Source: Bryoerythrophyllum caledonicum
Lineage: Eukaryota; Streptophyta; Bryopsida; Pottiales; Pottiaceae
DNA: 64,000 nt
Assembly (NCBI GenBank): GCA_963971425.1
Contig: OZ020521.1
Coordinates: 6,279,519-6,343,518 of the forward strand
Direction of reading: 5' to 3'
Shown here: piece after piece, positions 47,235 through 58,898 of the stretch
Position numbering within the stretch: the first letter of the stretch is position 1
Layout of the letters: each line of letters begins with the position of its first letter
Notes under the pieces: generated by a model
What the model was told of the DNA's origin: nothing
Seen by the model: only the letters and a program-made list of their open reading frames with translations
Databases searched by the model: none
Made by a program: the position numbers and the translations under genes

Positions 47235-47653
47235 TCTACCTATATAATAAGCGGCAATCTATCTATCTACCGCTCCCAGTGATGCACTCCTCTTGGCTCT
47301 TGATTTTGACCTCATGATGTGAAGGATTTTCTCCTCCTATATTAGATAGTAACCTAATGACTCTTGATTTTGACCTCTTGATGTGAAGGGTTTTCTCCTC
47401 CTATATTAGGTAGTAACCTAAAGTGGTACTTATGTGCACAAAGGGTTGATCAAAATGCAAATGTAAAGCAAAAGTCCTTTATTTTTGGAGTGGATTTAAA
47501 CTAGGATAACGTTTACATGCACTCCAAAAATAAAAGTATTTTTCCATTTAGATTTGATTTGAGTTTATAGGTTTTAAAATACATAACATACACACGTAAA
47601 TTTAATATACCACCCTCCGCTCTACCCGTCGGGACAACAGGTGCCAACCCTAG
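47235..47653 (+). mobile_element. Non-autonomous Helitron
   Basis: The 5' end TCTACCTATATAATAAGCGG follows A. The 3' end has ACCCGTCGGGACAACAGGT (imperfect hairpin), then a short spacer, CCTAG and T. An A|TC start, a hairpin about 10 nt before CTAG, and insertion between A and T are the Helitron criteria. The interior contains a tandem duplication of about 66 bp (47297-47422; CTCTTGATTTTGACCTC and TTTTCTCCTCCTATATTAG twice). No RepHel coding sequence. Confidence 0.65.
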
Positions 47654-48540
47654 TATGAATATAATTACTTTACCACCAACACAAAACATACTACACAAAA
47701 TACCTTGCACCTCCCCACTAAACCCAATCATAATAAATATTGCTCTTTGAGCTATTTATTCTACAATGTTTATCCTCAAGAAGAGGACATGGTTTCATAC
47801 TACTAATCCTTTGTCTGATGGGCATCGATTTAGAAGTGGAACCAAAAGACACTTTATTCAATCTAGCCTCCTTTGGAGACCAGAGTTCTTCTTCTTTTTC
47901 ATTGTGAGACCACGCATGGCTCATGCTCAAGATTCTTAGCGGTCTCCATGCCATCACAGAGAAAGTGATGCCATGTGGCAAAAAGAGTGCACAAATAAAG
48001 ATAGGGGGCTAATTTAGAGGCTAGGGGTCAAAGTGCAACGACCTTCAATTAGTGACTCATGGTTTATCTAGACTCCTTAATTGGTCTTTATTTTATTGAG
48101 GATTACGGCCCAAATCCAAGGCAATAATTAAGGATGCTTTGAGGGCATATGCACCACTAGGCACGGCAAGAAACTCGGTGCCAAACAAAATGTAGGGCAC
48201 ACATTCGCACCACAGTGCCCTGCAATTTTTGGGCCACCACGTGTCAAGCCAAAGCATCCACTCGCTTCTTGTCCTACCCCGTCCAATTAGCTCCTGGTTG
48301 GTCAACGCTTCCTTCCATGCTTACAACCTCCACGGCAACCTCCCATGGAAAAGCCAGGTTCAACAATTCCGACATCATTTGACGTGAAAGAATAATCTGC
48401 GGTAGGGAGGTTGGCGTGAAAAAATGCCCGTTGGAGTGAACGGTGCAAATGTTCTAAACTAACTAACTTAGGCATCCCCCTCCGCAAAGATTCTTACAAG
48501 AAAGTCCACCCTACCACCGTACTTGGGACCTCCTTATTGA

Positions 48541-48789
48541 CCCTGGTCGAGCGTTGCACCAAACCTTAGCCTCGGGTGGGTCCATTTTTCTGGCCCTGCC
48601 CGTTTAAGGATACTAGAGGTTTTTGTGGAATTTTTTTGGCCAAAATTGAGGCCTGCGCCCCAAATTACCCCGTCGAGTTTACTCATGGAGCAAACAGGGC
48701 CCCACTCCGACACAAAAATAGGGGCAGGTTTTGTCCCAACCCTCCCAGGCCCGGCCGAGCCTGTGGCTCGGCTCAACGCTCGACTGGGG
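48541..48789. mobile_element. 249-bp MITE with TTGA duplication
   Basis: The ends CCCTGGTCGAGCGTTG (48541) and, inverted from 48789, CCCCAGTCGAGCGTTG match at 14 of 16 positions. Both are flanked by TTGA (48537-48540, 48790-48793). GC-richer than its surroundings, non-coding. The 4-bp target does not settle the superfamily. The open frames crossing it on both strands are chance. The stretch 47654-48536 before it holds a CACGTG (about 48238) but no gene that I can support. Confidence 0.65.
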
Positions 48790-49019
48790 TTGATAGGCAA
48801 ATCCCCGTACTTGCTCGAGAATGTTACGACACTGCAGAAGAAATAAAGTACAAAAATCAGCAAAAGCCACACTAATTGGACCACATCGCAAAGTGTGCAG
48901 CTGAGGCACACAAGCTCCCCAGTCAGAAGCACCAAAAATACCAATCAAAAGATGGCCCCTCCTTATCTTGAAAACTCAAAAATCAAACAGAGGGGTTTTC
49001 CCTCCAAAGCCCCCAAATC

Positions 49020-49925
49020 AACTCCCCTTTGATTGGAAAAGGAGGCCCGGAAGGAGACATTGATGGCGCCTCCCGCCAATACCCGCCCGATACCCCTCCC
49101 GCGGACCCCCCGCCGGACGACCACGTGCCATGTCAGCCATCCCTCCGACGACCGTCGACGAAAGATCCCATCCCCCGCGACGAACGGCGCCATCCGTCGT
49201 CGTGGCGCTCGCGTTGCGTGCAGTTTGAAATCTGGGAAACGACGACGCGCGCGCGACAGTCTTCATCGACGCGCATGAAACTGCGTTCGTGTTTGCGAGG
49301 ATTCGCCTCGGTTTTTTAGTTGGTCCAGTTTTGGTGTGTTGGGTGATGGTCCGGTGACGACGACTCTGGTCGTGTTGGGAGGTCCCCGCCGCTTGCCGCC
49401 ATCGCCATGCCTGGTGTCGCTCCCGCCATTCTTCGCCCTCGTATTCTCTACGTTTGGGATGACCCCACTGGTCTATAGCCATCGCCTCCTCCGCAGTGGT
49501 GCAGTCCGTGCTTGCACCGTTTCGGGGTTCTCATATTGGGTGGTGAATTTGCGGCTCTTGGTTGGAGGTTCTGGATTTGTTTTGTTCTGTTGGACGTTTT
49601 GGAATTGTGGGGAGTGGGAAGGCGAAGAGTTTTGAGCTTTTGAGCTAGTGTGCGAGGTTGTGGATTGAGACATTCAGGGGTTGGACAATTGGGTGGGGAT
49701 GGGGTGTGGGAGGAGGTTGTGGGGTTGAAGGGGATTTGTGGAGGTTAGGGGAGGAATTTGTGGGGTAGGTCAGTGGCGGAGCGCTTCCCGCGCTGTAGAA
49801 TTCAAATGAGCGGGAGGGTTGTGAGGTTGACCTGGTGACTGGCGGAAGGTACTACAATGTGTTGGGATCGGGATCTGTTGAGCGCGGTCGAGTAGGTAGC
49901 GCGTTCGGGAGCGTCATCATCAGAC
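49020..49925 (+). promoter_or_regulatory. GC-rich promoter and leader region of the E2F gene
   Basis: Sharp rise in GC and CpG from about 49020 (for example GACGACGCGCGCGCGACAG near 49240). It contains CTCCCGCCAAT (49070-49080) and CTTCCCGCGC (49784-49793), each close to the E2F consensus TTTSSCGC, and CACGTG near 49118. The E2F-like sites upstream of an E2F gene suggest auto- or cross-regulation. Many frames are open on both strands because of composition; none has a recognisable domain. The TSS is not determined. Confidence 0.45.
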
Positions 49926-52900
49926 ATGGAATCGTCGAAGCAGCCGCGGCAGAGTCCGCTCCAGAGCCGGGGAGCTCTAGCGAACAGGGACAGAATGCTG
50001 CCGCTGACGCCCAACACACGGAGCGATGTGAATACTACCAAAGGAAGAGTAGCACAGAGTAATGCCGTCAGCAGTGGGAAAGAGAATCGGGCTCCCAGAA
50101 GCGGCAGCAATTTGAAGAGGCCTGCCCTTTCAAAGTATGAAGCAACGTTGGACGAGTCCGGGCAGAGCATGTCGCCGTCTGTTGACGCGGAGAATCACCT
50201 CCAATCGGATGCCGACGCGCGAGGCCACTCGTCGTACAACCGCAAGGATAAATCTTTGGGCCTTCTGTGTGAAAAGTGAGTTGTCGAACCGAGCTAACAA
50301 TCCATTTGGTCTCCAGGGTTAGAATATGCACACACGCCATGGAGAACTTTCAAAAATTCAATGGGAAACGAAAGGTGGTATTCCCCAAATGCATACCATT
50401 GTGGCGATCAGGTCGAGCGTGTGGAATCCGAATGGCCCTACACTTTCACGTCATTGGCGCCAGAATGCCTTGCCTTGCTTTCAAGCGTTTTGAACAGTGG
50501 CATTCGTAGTGTCTTTCAGTGTTTCTCGTAAGGCGCCTGAACCTTACTTTGCGGTGGGGTAACTTCCGGCGGAGAAATTCTCGGATTGCTGGTTCTGCGG
50601 ATGCCATTGCTAATAATGGTGATGTTGCGTTGTTGCAGCTTTCTGAACCTGTATGGGGCAGAGGAAGGGGATTGCATTAGTCTTGATGAAGCTGCGAGTC
50701 GATTAGGTGTTGAAAGGAGGCGTATTTATGACATTGTGAATGTTCTTGAAAGTATAGAGGTGAGTGCTTTTCTTCTGTGTGCAACCGTATTAGGACTAAA
50801 CTATGGTAGTTTAGGGTAAGTAGTTTTTTGGATTGTCCAGTGTTGAACTTTGATGCTCTGTAGGTATTCGCTTGGGGATTCTGAAATGAAATGGTTTTTC
50901 TGATGCAGATTCTTATTCGAAAAGCTAAAAACCGATACACATGGCATGGATCGTCCAGGTTGCCTCAAGCCCTCGCAAAAATGAAGGTACCGTATTCTCA
51001 TGAGAAGTCTATGGTGCTGAACGTTTTAAACTTAGATCTGAGCTGTGTTGGTTTATTGACTGTATTATACCCATTCAGGACCTGCATAGTAGGAACGTGG
51101 ATTTCATTGAGATACGCAGCGCACATTGACGCTTCCTCTCCGATTTGCGCAGGATGCAGCTTTACGAGAATATGGATTAGGAGAGTATGCCAATACCAGT
51201 ACTGACGAAAGCAGGCCAACAAATGTGAGCAGTGTACGTTCCATGCTTCAAAGTGCTATTCGTTCTGGTCGTAGTATGCTGACAAGTGCTCCAGGTGCAG
51301 GTGGTAATGGCTTCTTCTGATTGATTATTGCTCACGTCTACCTTGATATCTTAGATGGGTTACTTTGAGTCCCTGATCTAACCTGAACTCTTGCAATGCA
51401 GAATTGTGAATTTTCCGATGACGAGGATGAAGAGAGGAAGACCTTTCCTTCACAAGATTCCGAGGGATGTGCCTCAGTCCAGTCGCAGCAAAGTGCGGCC
51501 CCGAAAGCTAAAGCAGGTAACACCGCCCGCACTTGGTTATATCTTCATTCAGTAGCGAATGAGATGTGGCTTCTTTTGGGCAGGAATCGCGTGCATCATT
51601 CGACTCTGGGGTTCTTGCAAATTCCAGTGCTAGGTCCGAATTGGTTATATTGACATGAGTGCGTCCTTTCAGACTGCCGGCGGGAGAAGTCACTGGGGCT
51701 CCTGAGCCAGAAGTTTGTTCAACTCTTTTTGGTGTCCCAGACGCAGGTTGTGTCGCTTGAAGATGCAGCTCGGCTTCTGCTCGGTGATTGTAAAGATGCG
51801 TCGAAACTGAAGAGTAAGTACACGAAGCTTGGGTAGCGGGATGAGTACATTGAAGATGAGTTGTTACTGATCTATGCTAGCGGGTACCCTTGTAGTAACA
51901 TTGAGGTGTTTTTTGATGGCAGCGAAAGTGAGGCGATTGTACGATATTGCGAACATCCTTTCATCGTTACAACTGATTGAGAAGGTAGGTTCTGCACCTG
52001 CAGAGGTGGAATGTTGTCTCCTTTGAATGCTGTTTGCAAGCGACCAAAGATATGAGCATTGTGCACTTCCTGGCATTTTGAATAGACTTGCTAGAGATTG
52101 AAACAGATGCAAGAACCTTCGGAAGACGTCTGGAGAAAGAGAATCATACGCTTTCTGATATGTGCCCCCGGGGTGGTTTCTAGATCGTTAAATGAAAAGG
52201 GTGATGGACTTGTGCAGACTCACATTGCGGAGAATCGGAAACCTGCGTTCCGATGGCTGGGCACAAGCGATGACCTTGTTGGTGAAGCCACTCGCAGGAG
52301 GATATCCGGAACCCCGATCCAGAATGAAAACGTGAGCAGCAGTCCTGGAAGCGGGTCTCTTTCGGTTGAGAGAAGTCATAGAGGTCTGAAACGAGCTGGT
52401 ATGGATGCTCCGAGGGTGGAGCCCATGTTGGCGAAGCGACCGGCCCTGAAGGCGTTGCAGCCAAGGGACTCGAACGTGATGACCCCTTATTCGAGGGACG
52501 TGATCAACAAGCCTGTGCCGCTGCATCCACGTGCATTATCCCAGGTGGAGTCGCCTGAATCGGATTCCAAGTCCTTCAGCCTAACTGCTTCGGCACGCGA
52601 CGCATCTGAGTCGCCACCGACCCCGTCTGTACGCCCGAGCACCCCGTTCACGGGTGGGACGCCATTAGGGTCAACCGGTAAGTACATCTCTGATTGCAGT
52701 TTCTGGTTCTGTGGAGCTGGGATGGATACTAAGTGAAATTGTTACTGTTTTTTATTCAGGTGGTTGGAGAGAGTGGAGTGATGGCGCGCAAACTCACGTA
52801 GTTCCCACCACACCCACTTGGTCTGCTCAGCGTTGTGATCATGGTGGATCTTCAAGTGGCGCTTGTCCCACGGGCATAAGCACACCACCTCCCAGCGGAT

Positions 52901-53468
52901 CGACCCCAGCAATCAGTCAGAGCCCGGGAACTCCGACGGCAATGCCTACGAGCTGTCGCACATGTCAATCCAGGGGATCGCCGGACACTTATTATCCATT
53001 CAGGCCTCCCGGCGCTTTATTTAACCCATTCTTTCCTCCACATCCTTTTCTAATGCATCCACAACTAGCTGCAGCCGGGTTTTCTTTTCCACCACTGGGA
53101 CTGGTTTCTGAGCAGTTTCTTGGGGCGGACCCAGCTCGGGCTCAGGATGATGCTGTGCCGAGGCCAGAGAACGGAGTAACCGCCGCCGCTGCATTGCAAT
53201 ACCAGAACGAGGGTGAGTTCTCTCACTGTCTAAAGCTCCCACTGTTGTATGCCTGTCGCACGGAGCCTAGTTTACTGATTGTCATGTTTGTATCCCCCTC
53301 ATTGACCTGCGTGTGTGTTTTTCTTGGACAGCTTTGGGTTTGATGTTTGCACAGTACGTGGACATGTGGAAGTCTTGCTATCAACAAGCAGCGCCGATGG
53401 CGAACCCTCCGTGCTTGGAAACACCTCCCCCTGCTCCCCGTCCTGGTACTCCGCAGAGTCCTTCGTAG
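49926..53468 (+). CDS. DEL: Atypical E2F / DEL-type transcription factor with two DNA-binding domains
   Basis: Nuclear repressor that binds E2F sites without DP; plant DEL and animal E2F7/8 proteins restrain endocycle and S-phase genes. Ten exons: 49926-50275, 50639-50759, 50909-50986, 51153-51224, 51402-51516, 51673-51813, 51923-51984, 52218-52677, 52760-53212, 53332-53468; all GT/AG, frame intact, 662 aa. First winged helix about 104-172: [40 protein letters not shown]. Second about 247-328: [55 protein letters not shown]. An acidic linker (SDDEDEERK) separates them. There is no dimerisation, marked-box or Rb-binding region, as expected. The Ser/Pro-rich C-terminal half is not conserved enough to interpret. 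The first ATG of the open first exon is used; the N-terminal 100 residues are low-complexity. Confidence 0.93.
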
Positions 53469-54590
53469 ATATCCGTGGGCTGTAGGTAAGGTTCAGCGAG
53501 TGTAGCTAAGATTCGGCAAATGTGTTTGGGAGTCCCTGTGTGCAGAATTGCAATTATAGCAGAATTTTGGATTGCTCATTGCAGTCCCTGGAGAGTTGAG
53601 ATGTGCGGAAATAGATGACTCATCTTGTGGTGAGCGCTGTAACAGAAGTGTCAATATATGTTTCATTCCTTCACCTGTCTTTTCTACTCCCGACTTGTTA
53701 TTATGTACTTTCGACTCTTGCATGCCAATCTCCTGTTCTGACCAATCTGCTTAAAGGTGACTTAGACTGCAGCAGATGGAAAGCTGTTGCTGGACAGATC
53801 GCTGAGTGTTCCACAAATCATGTCATGTAATTGAGGTTAGAGAATGTATCCCAGTGGCTCTTATCATGGATCCCAGGCTCAAGGGCAGCTGGGATATACC
53901 TGCTTTTACCTTCAGCTAGTTAATCTACCCTTCACTCACTGGGCTTATGGACATGTAAATCCACAAAGATTTTATCATACTTTTTAGTTAGGAAACTTCG
54001 CATTCCCATTAACCCTTTTAATGCCTACAAGTCCTTGGGAGGGTCAATTTAGGTGTTTTGACTTTTTCAACAATTGGCTATTGTTGCCGTTCTTAGCTTT
54101 CCAACGGATCTTCCTGATCTCCAATCGATGGAGGCATTGGTGAATTACAGTGATTTTGGTGAAGTGGGGTTGTGATAAAATAGATGATGTTCCGCACAAT
54201 GTATCAGGCCCTCGTGGTCCACTTAGGTTAATGGCGCTCTAGTTCATGTTAAACTACTGACAGTACCCTCTCCATTAACTGGTCGATTCTGGGGCTTAGA
54301 GCTGGATGGTTATTCTCGCCACGAGGCACTCCAGCGAATGAAGTGGAATTCATTCATCCAACTGACGAACGACAACGGCGACGAAGAAATGCGTGGGGTT
54401 GGGTCCCGTTGTCGTCGATGTCGTCATCTTCGCAGGCAATTTGAATTTTTGAAATGGGACCAGAAAATGAGCGGACCAAAGACGACGAACAGACGACGAT
54501 CACTTTCGTCGACGAAGAAGGTAACTCAGTCAGTGTGCCAGAAGTTTGTTCTGCCAGAACTTTGGACTGGTTTTGGTATGTTCTGATGTA
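53469..54590. other. E2F 3' region and gene-free DNA
   Basis: The first few hundred bases are the likely 3' UTR. Near 54006 (TTAACCC) and 54218-54234 (GGTCCACTTAGGTTAA) there are sequences resembling worn ends of the TTAA family. At 54365-54530 there is a CGACGA-rich stretch. The open frame 54338-54586 has no recognisable domain. Confidence 0.4.
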
Positions 54591-54591
54591 A

Positions 54592-54929
54592 GGTAAGCCC
54601 CCCTAAAACCGACAAGTTAAGGAATGTGCATATATGGAGAGAGGAGATAATTATACTATTATTTTTCAGTCATAGCCAATAGAATTACAATTCCAACCCA
54701 AGTGATTTCATATTTGAATTAGTTATGAATTTTCAAACTATGCAGCCATGTTTAGTGGGTGGCCAGCAGTAGGTACCCCCCACAACCAACGACCAAAAGT
54801 AAGGGTCTTGACTAATAGCAAACTTCCATTTGGAACTGAGTTGGTGGTAATGGGATGGAAGAGGGTTGGATATACCCCAATTTTACAGGCGTTGGCTATG
54901 GGTTTTTGTTGGTTATGGGGAGGCTTACC
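54592..54929 (+). mobile_element. GGTA-ended MITE (family B), copy 1 of a cluster
   Basis: The left end is GGTAAGCCCCCCTAAAACC; the right end, inverted, is GGTAAGCCTCCCCATAACC. The interior has GTGCATATATGGAGA, AACCCAAGTGATTTCATAT, GCCATGTTTAGTGGG and GACTAATAGCAAACTTCC, all shared with 18840, the inverted copy and the 55371 copy. Non-coding. Confidence 0.75.
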
Positions 54930-54979
54930 ATAGTGCGTCCACAGTTATTTCTTTGTCGAATCTTGTGATAACTTGTTGA

Positions 54980-55336
54980 GGTATACCTCCATGACCGCCA
55001 CCTTCCTAACACCGTCACTCTATTTTTGGTCTCAATTCCACCCCACATTCACCTCATTACCATCTAATCGCCCTCTGTCAGCTCCAAATTAAGGCTATTA
55101 TTGGTCACGACCCCTGACTTTTGACCGGCGCTCATCGGGGGTACCTAGTGGCAGAAATAGGCTCATGTAGCAGCACACTGAAAAATCCTAACTAATTCAA
55201 TTTTCATTGAAAAAATATAAAATCACTTGGGTTGAGATTGTAATTCTATTGTCTATGAGTGAGAAATAAATGTATGATTATTTGGGTTCTCCATATATGC
55301 ACATTGCTTAATTTAGTCGTAATAGGTTGGTATACC
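54980..55336 (-). mobile_element. GGTA-ended MITE (family B), inverted copy
   Basis: Reverse-oriented relative to its neighbours. Both ends read GGTATACC, itself a palindrome. Internal blocks match the family (TCTCCATATATGCACATTGC, ATCACTTGGGTTGAGATTG). The part near the middle is diverged. The three copies together span 54592-55728 with gaps under 60 bp. Confidence 0.7.
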
Positions 55337-55370
55337 TTAGGTGTAGACATTGTTTGTAAACCACAACTAA

Positions 55371-55728
55371 GGTATACCGCCCTATAACCGACAACTTCAC
55401 AAATTGAGCAATGTGCATATATGCACAGAGCAAATAAAGAGAAATCTATTTTTCAGTGATAGCCAATAGAATTGAAATTTCAATCCAAGTGATCTCATAT
55501 TTGTTCAATGAAAATTGAGTTACTTACAAATTTTCAAAGTGTGTTGCCATGTTTAGTGGGTGGCCACCAATAAGCACCCCCCATAAGGAACGACCAAAAG
55601 CAAGGAGTCCTGACTAATGGCAAACCTCCATTTGGAGCCAAATGGGTGGTAATGGGATAGAAGTGGATTGGATATACCCCAATTTTATAGGAGTTGGTTT
55701 GGGATTTCGTTGGTTATGGGGGATTACC
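55371..55728 (+). mobile_element. GGTA-ended MITE (family B), third copy
   Basis: The left end is GGTATACCGCCCTATAACC; the right end, inverted, is GGTAATCCCCCATAACCAAC. Interior blocks are as in the other copies. The close neighbourhood of three copies suggests a preference for inserting next to or into existing copies. Confidence 0.75.
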
Positions 55729-55816
55729 TTAATACAATAACTAGCCTATAGTTGGTGGTTATAGGTTGGACTATGACTTACCCCACTGTGTAGCTCACTC
55801 TAAATGTGGGCTTCGG

Positions 55817-55838
55817 AGATGTAGCTCAGATGGTAGAG
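55817..55838 (+). other. tRNA-Ala-like 5' fragment before the LINE
   Basis: GATGTAGCTCAGATGGTAGA is the D-arm/A-box region of plant tRNA-Ala. The following bases do not form an anticodon arm, and the nearest B-box-like string (GATCGAACTC, 55898) is about 75 bp on. It is not a tRNA gene; it lies shortly upstream of LINE ORF1 and may be a pol III promoter fragment captured at its 5' end. Confidence 0.5.
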
Positions 55839-56019
55839 AGGGAGAGTGAGCGGAGCGATGGCAGCGCAAACCCTAATTAGGGTTTAGGGTGTTAGATGAT
55901 CGAACTCAACACTGCGAGGATTGGGACACTGTAGTTAGGTGCAGGGTTCTACTGCGGTTCTTTAGATCCCACTTGCGATGGTTTTTGTGGCCGTACCTGC
56001 TTAGTCATGTGAAGGAAAC

Positions 56020-56870
56020 ATGGAGGAGGATGGGCGTTTTGAGCTTTCTGAAGCCAACATGCACGATTCCGATATGGACACGGCGGGTGCGGAAGCCAAG
56101 ACCAGAGAGGGGTCGGAATTTCAGAATCTAAGCGAGGCGTTTGCGCCGGCGGTGGAGGCCCCTCCAGGGACTGCGACGCAGATAGCTCAGCCGACGTGTG
56201 TAGAGGGGGTTATGGTGATGGAGTTTATGGGGGAAAAGAAGACTAGGTACAAAGCCGTTAGAGCGGCGGCCTATGCAAAGACGATTATTGGGCACTTACC
56301 GATTTCGGGTAATGGGTTCAAGACATTGGAGGATTGGACGAAGATCCACCTTCACGACTCGTTGATAGGAGTCTTCCAGCTGGGGAACAACTTTTTGAAG
56401 CAAGTTTTAATTTAGAGGAAGGGGTCCTACACGCATTGAGAGAAACGCTCTTCTTTGCGGGGAGGGACATTACAATTTCTCCATGGGATGCGGATTTCTC
56501 TCAAGAGAAAGAGGAGACGTTTGCCTAAATGCAATTCCCGATTGGGATGCAGTTCTTAGGATTACCGGCGTGGTTGCGGAATAAAGAGAGACTAAGGTTA
56601 ATTGGAGAAGACCTGGGGACTATTCTGTCCATAGATCTGTCAGATTCCTACAGAGGGAGGACGACGGGACCAAAACTTCGAATCTTGGTGAAAGAGGTGG
56701 AAAAGTTGCCGACTGTTTTCCATCTCCCGGGAAAGAGAAGTGGGGCTTTTACCGAACAGAAGGTCATCTATTTCGGAAGACCGGATCAGTGCCTGAGGTG
56801 CAAGGCGGTGGGGCACGTGGTGAAGCAACGCACACAGAAGAAGAGAAAACCAGGAGGGCGACAGGCCTGA
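56020..56870 (+). pseudogene. LINE ORF1 (DUF4283 plus zinc knuckle), broken
   Basis: RNA-binding protein of plant L1 elements. The acidic N-terminus (SEANMHDSDMDTAGAEAK) is followed by KAVRAAAYAKTIIGHLP, the DUF4283-like part SNFNLEEGVLHALRE-type sequence and FFAGRDITISPWDADF, GLPAWLRNKERLRLIGEDLG and a retroviral-type knuckle CLRCKAVGHVVKQ. In the knuckle the final Cys is replaced, leaving C-x2-C-x4-H only. A frameshift near 56395 and a TAA at 56526 break the frame. Confidence 0.75.
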
Positions 56871-58898
56871 AAGAAAGACGAGGAGGGGAGAGGTAGGCAA
56901 CACCAAGAAAGAGAGGATGGGGGCCGAAATAGGCCACAGTACCCAAACCTAGAAAGGCACGGCGAACAGGGAGGGCATCGCCAAGGCGAATTGCCTCGCA
57001 AGATACACCCCCCCTAACACATGAACATACGAGGCAGGAGCAAGGCGACAAGTGGAGGAGGAGGGTATAGGCACCTCAGCAAGAAGGATGAGGGAGTATC
57101 AACCGGTTAGTAAAAAGAAAGAGAAACAGAAGGAACAACCCATAAAGCAGACACTTCAGGAAGTTTGTGGACCTCCGCGTGGACCGGCTTTCAAGGAGGT
57201 GACCCAGTCTATGGTTAACCCGGCGAAGGGGCCCAACACGATGGTCGTGGATTCTTTTTCTGAGGGTAAAGCAAGGACCAACCACGTTGCCTCCCCTTCG
57301 GGATAGGAAAATAGGAATGTACTCAAAATAGCAAGTAAGCAGAAGAAAGCCTTTAACCTGATTACCCTGGGGACCAAAGATCTGTCCCCTAACCAGCAGG
57401 GGCAAAGGGAGCTCTCTAGCATAAGTCTTATGTGGAGGCAACCAAGAGTGTGTTGTATGTTCCACTCAAGTGGCCACGCTCAAATCGGAAGTAGTAAAGA
57501 CTCATAGTAGCACGAGATCCAAGAAGGAGAAGGAGAGAGAAGACAATGTGGACGCACAAGGGGGGAAAGGTTCTTCCCTACGAGTTTCCAAATGGAAGGA
57601 AAAAGAAAAGATACAGCCGCCAAGGTGTCAGGAGGTAATTTCTCCGAAGTCACCTCAAGGTGGAGGCGATACGAGGGAGGGAGGGCATCGGAATGAGAAG
57701 AGACAGGAATTCGGAGGTGAAGTTCCCTTCAATTAATAGTAGGAAGCAGGGAGGTTAATAGAGATAGGTGTAAAAGGAGAACGCGGCGCATAGAGTGCCT
57801 CAACCGGTCAGCAGATTGGCGAGTGGGAGCACTCGCCTGAAAAAGGAGTCCCTACTTCTATTCGGCTCGAAGAGATTTTTGCTGCTACCACAGGCAAAGT
57901 CCATCTCACATTTGGCGACAACAAGGACTTGGAGGAAGTATCTCAGACTGCTTCAGTCAAGGTGGCGGATAAGGTAGGGGGGGACAGGGCGGATATGGCC
58001 TCGGAGAACACAATGTCAGAAGTAATTCCCGAGACCCCACCGGACGAATGGAAGGAGGAGCTCCTAGACGTGGCTGCACCAGTTTGGCAGAATTCAACGT
58101 ACAGTCAAGAGGTGTTGGAGAAGAATGAATTCGTATGGAGGACAGAGGGAAAATTCTTTTGGCCCAAGCCGAAGGTCCTTTAGACGATAGTTTTGGAGGA
58201 GAGAGAAACGGTAGAGTGAAGAGGATACATGACCTCTACTTTGCCTCATGATTTCTTCAGAGCGGCATGAATAATCCCCCCGAAGGACAGTAAGTATCTC
58301 TATATGAGGGTCTTCCCAGTGCTCACAACATCCATGTCGAACCCGACGGGAGAGAAGGGACAAAATGATTTTGTCTTGCAGAAGAAAGGGCCGCTCAGGG
58401 ATGTGTCCAATAAAAGAGCGGCCTTCAAACAACTTAGGATTCTTCAAGGCAGAGGAGACTAGGAGGTTGTGGAGGCACTCACTCACATCACAAACGAAGG
58501 AGCGTTGGCGTTGAGGGATATCCTGGTGAATGCGCCCTCAAAGCCGACCCCGCTCAAGTATTGGGATGAGGTGAACTGGCGGTACCACCGGGTTTGCGAC
58601 GGAAGAAAGATAGCGTACTGCGTGATGTTTGGCTTCATTCCCATCTAGATCAAAGAGATATCGTTACCTTGTCCAGGGAATTCTACTTGGATAAAACTGG
58701 ACAAAGAATACGTCTCAACGCTGACCTCCAATCCTGAGCTAGGGCAGACAATACTTATGCTAGGGCGCCGGAGGCGAATATTAGATCGGTGGTTGGGGAC
58801 TTGATCTATCCTAAGGATAGCTCCTTGCCACCACGCCCCTCGAAGGTGTTGAAGTCTTAGGAACATTGGTCTCCGAGTGCAGCCGTCTTCAAACCAGA

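Noticed and set aside
48534..49482. Several ORFs of 90-154 codons on both strands upstream of the E2F gene
   Set aside because: Composition-driven open frames in GC-rich DNA and across a MITE; no recognisable motif or splice structure.
50586..50819. Separate short gene within the E2F locus
   Set aside because: It is exon 2 of the E2F gene ([13 protein letters not shown]) read through into introns on both sides.
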